NCBI GenBank assembly: GCA_964401385.1 | Contig: CAYNYF010000087.1 | Span: 1 to 17,938 of the forward strand | Reading direction: 5' to 3' | Origin: CAYNYF01 sp964401385 | GTDB lineage: Bacteria > Planctomycetota > Phycisphaerae > SM23-33 | Length of the DNA: 17,938 nucleotides | Shown here: piece by piece, positions 15,580-17,938 of the stretch | How the letters are laid out: each line of letters starts with the position of its first letter | Numbering within the stretch: the first letter of the stretch is position 1 | Position numbers and translations under genes: made by a program | Notes under the pieces: model-generated | Told to the model about the DNA's origin: nothing | What the model saw: the letters and a program-made list of their open reading frames with translations, nothing else | The model's database searches: none

Positions 15580-15608
15580 TTGACATCGCGCCTGGCTGGG
15601 CCTATCAT
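15580..15608 (+). promoter_or_regulatory. Strong predicted promoter of trx-nnrE
   Basis: A perfect TTGACA (15580-15585), a 17-nt spacer and TATCAT (15603-15608) lie 22 bp after the rsmB stop. Transcription would start near 15615, about 39 nt before the trx ATG. This separates the trx-nnrE pair from the fmt-rsmB operon. Confidence 0.7.
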
Positions 15609-15653
15609 GCCGTGCGTGCTCGGTGTAACGTAGTCAGACAAAGGAGTGAGGGC

Positions 15654-15983
15654 ATGGCTTCGGAAAATCTTCTACAGGCGACGGACGCCAATTTCGACGA
15701 AGAGGTTATCAATTCCCAGATACCGGTGCTGGTCGACGTTTGGGCCGAATGGTGCATGCCGTGTCGCATGGTCGGACCGATCGTCGAGCAACTGGCCGAG
15801 GAATACGACGGTAAGCTGAAGGTCGCCAAGCTCAATACCGACTACGCCCGCGACACCGCCTTGCGGTTGGGCATCTCCGCCATTCCGACGTTGCTTCTAT
15901 TCAAGAAGGGCCAATTGGTCAGGAAGCTGGTGGGCCTGAAGAGCAAACGGGATCTGAAGCAGGAGATTGACGCGATTCTATGA
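15654..15983 (+). CDS. trxA: Thioredoxin with WCMPC active site
   Basis: This 109-residue cytoplasmic thiol-disulfide reductant has normal thioredoxin length. The redox motif is W33-C-M-P-C37, and the cis-proline loop is I77-P78-T. The usual buried Asp (D28 in VLVDVWAEW) is present. Met replaces the Gly of the classic WCGPC motif; the dipeptide between the cysteines tunes redox potential and partner choice, so this may not be the main thioredoxin. AAGGAG (15641-15646) lies 7 nt before the ATG at 15654. An ATG at 15576 would overlap the promoter and is rejected. The stop overlaps the nnrE start as ATGA, so the two are co-translated. The symbol trxA is by family, not by orthology. Confidence 0.92.
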   Translation: MASENLLQATDANFDEEVINSQIPVLVDVWAEWCMPCRMVGPIVEQLAEEYDGKLKVAKLNTDYARDTALRLGISAIPTLLLFKKGQLVRKLVGLKSKRDLKQEIDAIL

Positions 15984-16696
15984 CCGCCCGTCCTGACAAG
16001 CCCGCGACACCGGCCGCACTTTCGCGCCAGCAGGTCCGCCGGCTGGACAAGCTGGCCATCGAGCAGTGGGGGGTCCCCGGCGTTGTCTTGATGGAAAACG
16101 CCGGCCGCAACGCCGCGGACGCCATCGAGGAGTTTCTGGGGGGCGCTTCCGGCAAGCGGGTCGCCATCGTCGCCGGCGGGGGCAACAACGGCGGCGACGG
16201 CTTCGTCATCACCCGCCACCTCCATCTCCGCGGGGCGAACGTCGCGGTTTTCGTGGCGGCCGAGCCGGCCAGAATCCGCGGCGACGCGGCCGTGAACTTC
16301 GCCATCCTGGGCAAGCTCGACGTCAGCACGCGAGCTGTCTCCGGTGAGTCGCTGGCGAGCTTGGCCGGAGAGCTTCGCCGGTTCGACCTGATCGTGGACG
16401 CGGTGGGGGGCACGGGCATTTCCGGCCCGCTTCGGGGCAGCGCCGCCGCGGCCGTCGAGCAGATCAACGCCGCCGGAAAGCCAGTCGTGGCCGTGGACGT
16501 CCCCACGGGGCTGGACTGCGACAGCGGCCGGGCCTACGAGCCGACGGTCAAGGCCGCCCTGACCGTGACCTTCGCGGCGCGCAAGATCGGCTTCGACGCG
16601 CCCGGTGCGGCCGAGTTCACCGGAAAGGTCATCCTCGCCGACATCGGCGTCCCTGTAACGCGAATTCGCGCGAATAAAAGCGAATCGGGCGAATAG
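15980..16696 (+). CDS. nnrE: NAD(P)H-hydrate epimerase (YjeF_N domain)
   Basis: NnrE interconverts the R and S forms of hydrated NAD(P)H so that the dehydratase NnrD can repair them. The 238-residue protein is a stand-alone YjeF_N domain: GGGNNGGDG at 66-74, an acidic D140 in IVDAVGGTGISGP, and AVDVPTGLDCDSG from 171 with D173, all typical positions for nucleotide binding and epimerisation. The NnrD (carbohydrate kinase-like) half that is fused in many bacteria is absent and must be encoded elsewhere. The ATG at 15980 overlaps the trx stop as ATGA. The last dozen residues (TRIRANKSESGE) are encoded by a GCGAAT repeat with about 10-nt spacing and do not look like native family sequence. Confidence 0.92.
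   Translation: MTARPDKPATPAALSRQQVRRLDKLAIEQWGVPGVVLMENAGRNAADAIEEFLGGASGKRVAIVAGGGNNGGDGFVITRHLHLRGANVAVFVAAEPARIRGDAAVNFAILGKLDVSTRAVSGESLASLAGELRRFDLIVDAVGGTGISGPLRGSAAAAVEQINAAGKPVVAVDVPTGLDCDSGRAYEPTVKAALTVTFAARKIGFDAPGAAEFTGKVILADIGVPVTRIRANKSESGE
16660..16694 (+). repeat. Four GCGAAT repeats at the 3' end of nnrE
   Basis: GCGAAT occurs at 16660, 16670, 16680 and 16689, spaced 10, 10 and 9 nt. The first copy is part of a perfect palindrome CGCGAATTCGCG (16659-16670). The repeat encodes the C-terminal tail of NnrE, and the stop TAG begins at its last base. It looks like a short dispersed repeat that entered the end of the gene. Confidence 0.6.
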
Positions 16697-16752
16697 AAGC
16701 GACACATGCTCCCCAAGGCTTCTGCGTGCCGCCGGCCGGCAAGGCGCGCAAA

Positions 16753-16782
16753 CGCGCGACCGGTGGGGCGACCGGCCGCGCG
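16753..16782. terminator. GC-rich hairpin between convergent nnrE and argG
   Basis: CGCGCG (16753-16758), A, CCGGT (16760-16764), a 6-nt loop GGGGCG, ACCGG (16771-16775), C and CGCGCG (16777-16782) form a stem of 11 pairs with one A-C mismatch. It lies in the 96-bp gap between convergent genes, where a bidirectional terminator is expected. There is no long T-tract on either side, so intrinsic termination is uncertain. Confidence 0.45.
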
Positions 16783-16792
16783 GGGGCAGGCG

Positions 16793-17938
16793 TCACGATT
16801 TTGTCTTCCCGCGGCCCCTCATCTGGAGCCCGAAGAGCTTGATGAAGCCCGTGGCGTCGGACGGTGTGTAATCGGCGCCCATGGTGAAGCTGGCCAGCGA
16901 GGTCGAGTACAGGCTCTTGGGGCTGGCGACGCCGGCGACGGTGGCCCGGCCCTTGTGGCACTTGACCCGCACCGAGCCGGTGACGTTCTTCTGCGTCTCG
17001 GCCACGAAGGCGTCCAGCGCGCGCCGCAGCGGGCAGAACCACTGCCCGTAGTAGACCATCTCGGCGTACTTCAGCGCCACCTGCTGCTTGTAATGGGACG
17101 TCTCCCGGTCCAGCGTGATGCTCTCCAGGGCCCGGTGGGCGGCGTACAGGATCGTCCCGCCCGGCGTCTCGTACGCCCCGCGGCTCTTGATGCCGACCAG
17201 GCGGTTCTCGACGAGCTGGGTCTGCCCGACGGCGTGCTTGCCGCCGATGGCGTTCAGCCGGGCGATGAGCTGGTGGCCGGGCAGGTGGACGCCGTCCAGC
17301 CCCACGGGAACGCCCGACTTGAAATCAATCTGCACGTAGGCCGGCCGGGCCGGGGCCTTCGAAACCGGCACCGATATCATCCATAGATCGTCCCGGGGCT
17401 CGTTGGCCGGGTCTTCCAGGTCGGCCCCCTCGTGGCTGAGGTGCCAGAGGTTGCGATCACGCGAGTAAATCTTCTTCTTCGTCTGGTCAACGGGAATGCC
17501 CCGGGCCTTGGCGTACTCCAGGGCGGCCTCCCGGCTGGTCAGCTCGAAGCTCGGGTCCTTCCACGGCGAGATGATCGTCAGTTCCGGCGCCAGCGCCATG
17601 TAGGTCAGCTCGAAGCGGACCTGATCGTTGCCCTTGCCGGTGGCCCCGTGGGCGACGGTGTCGGCCTTTTCGGCCTTGGCGCAGTCGACCTGGGCCTTGG
17701 CGATCAGCGGCCGGGCGATGGATGTACCCAGCAGGTAGTGATGCTCGTAGACGCCGCCGGCCATGAGCAGCTTGAAGCAGTACTGCTCGGCGAAGACCTG
17801 CTTCAGGTCGGCCACGACGCATTCGCTGGCCCCGCTGCGGCGGGCCTTCTGCTTGATGCCGGCAAGCTCCTGGACGCCCTGGCCGATGTCGGCCACGAAG
17901 GCGATCACCTTGCTGCCGGGATAGCGCTCCTTCAGCCA
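16793..17938 (-). CDS. argG: Argininosuccinate synthase (N-terminus outside the window)
   Basis: ArgG joins citrulline and aspartate with ATP to make argininosuccinate, the next-to-last step of arginine synthesis, in the cytoplasm. The 381 visible residues carry family stretches: VIAFVADIGQG near the left end, YLLGTSIARPLIA, VAHGATGKGNDQVRFE, SRDRNLWHLSHEG and GGKHAVGQ. The reading frame stays open to the window edge, adding WLKERYPGSK before the GTG at 17908, so that GTG is an internal codon and not the start. About 20 residues are missing, including the expected SGGLDTS ATP-binding loop. The gene converges on nnrE, and no other arginine gene is in view. Confidence 0.96.
   Translation of the reverse strand, partial: WLKERYPGSKVIAFVADIGQGVQELAGIKQKARRSGASECVVADLKQVFAEQYCFKLLMAGGVYEHHYLLGTSIARPLIAKAQVDCAKAEKADTVAHGATGKGNDQVRFELTYMALAPELTIISPWKDPSFELTSREAALEYAKARGIPVDQTKKKIYSRDRNLWHLSHEGADLEDPANEPRDDLWMISVPVSKAPARPAYVQIDFKSGVPVGLDGVHLPGHQLIARLNAIGGKHAVGQTQLVENRLVGIKSRGAYETPGGTILYAAHRALESITLDRETSHYKQQVALKYAEMVYYGQWFCPLRRALDAFVAETQKNVTGSVRVKCHKGRATVAGVASPKSLYSTSLASFTMGADYTPSDATGFIKLFGLQMRGRGKTKS

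Noticed and set aside
15576..15653. Upstream ATG adding 26 residues to thioredoxin
   Set aside because: It would overlap the TTGACA/TATCAT promoter, and the normal 109-residue protein starts at 15654 with a good ribosome site.

Overview
This is a GC-rich bacterial window, most likely from a planctomycete of the Phycisphaerae type. The main clue is three secreted proteins that each end in a two-repeat dockerin of the form VDGGDYT-x-WAD followed by a PEP-CTERM-like sorting tail. A lipoprotein FlgI relative with no flagellar genes around it fits the same origin. The run of exactly 100 N suggests a draft or metagenome scaffold. The taxonomy is inferred from protein style, since the window holds no rRNA or marker gene that settles it.

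Layout, left to right. (1) 1-2372, minus strand: a secreted parallel beta-helix protein with a PKD-like domain, dockerin and PEP-CTERM tail. Its own promoter is upstream, and a REP-like hairpin supplies its stop codon. (2) 2525-7962, minus strand: SMC, the chromosome-condensation ATPase, and upstream of it a lipoprotein related to the flagellar P-ring protein FlgI. The two probably share a transcript from a promoter at 8061-8090. (3) 8061-11993: divergent promoters, then a paralogous beta-helix/dockerin/PEP-CTERM protein, then a tandem array of a 125-bp unit interrupted by an assembly gap, then a third dockerin/PEP-CTERM protein with an unfamiliar Cys-rich N-terminal part and a textbook promoter. 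(4) 12014-13045, minus strand: an AEC-family membrane transporter. (5) 13204-16696, plus strand: two short operons, fmt-rsmB (formylation of initiator Met-tRNA and 16S rRNA m5C methylation) and trx-nnrE (thioredoxin and NAD(P)H-hydrate epimerase). Both gene pairs overlap by ATGA. (6) 16793-17938, minus strand: argininosuccinate synthase argG, with its N-terminus cut off by the window edge.

How the parts relate: the housekeeping genes (smc, fmt, rsmB, trx, nnrE, argG) look ordinary. The accessory part is the set of surface-protein genes. These three share a C-terminal cassette (dockerin plus sorting tail) attached to different N-terminal domains. They are presumably exported by Sec and processed by an exosortase encoded elsewhere.

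The most unusual structure is the 125-bp array at 9974-10617. Each unit carries two oppositely oriented hairpins of one family whose stems differ by two compensated base pairs, a third small hairpin, and a copy of the 3' end of the upstream gene including its stop codon. The same hairpin, identical over about 30 nt, sits at the stop codon of the beta-helix paralogue at the left edge of the window. This resembles BIME/REP elements mobilised by REP-associated (TnpA_REP/RAYT) transposases, but no such transposase is present here.
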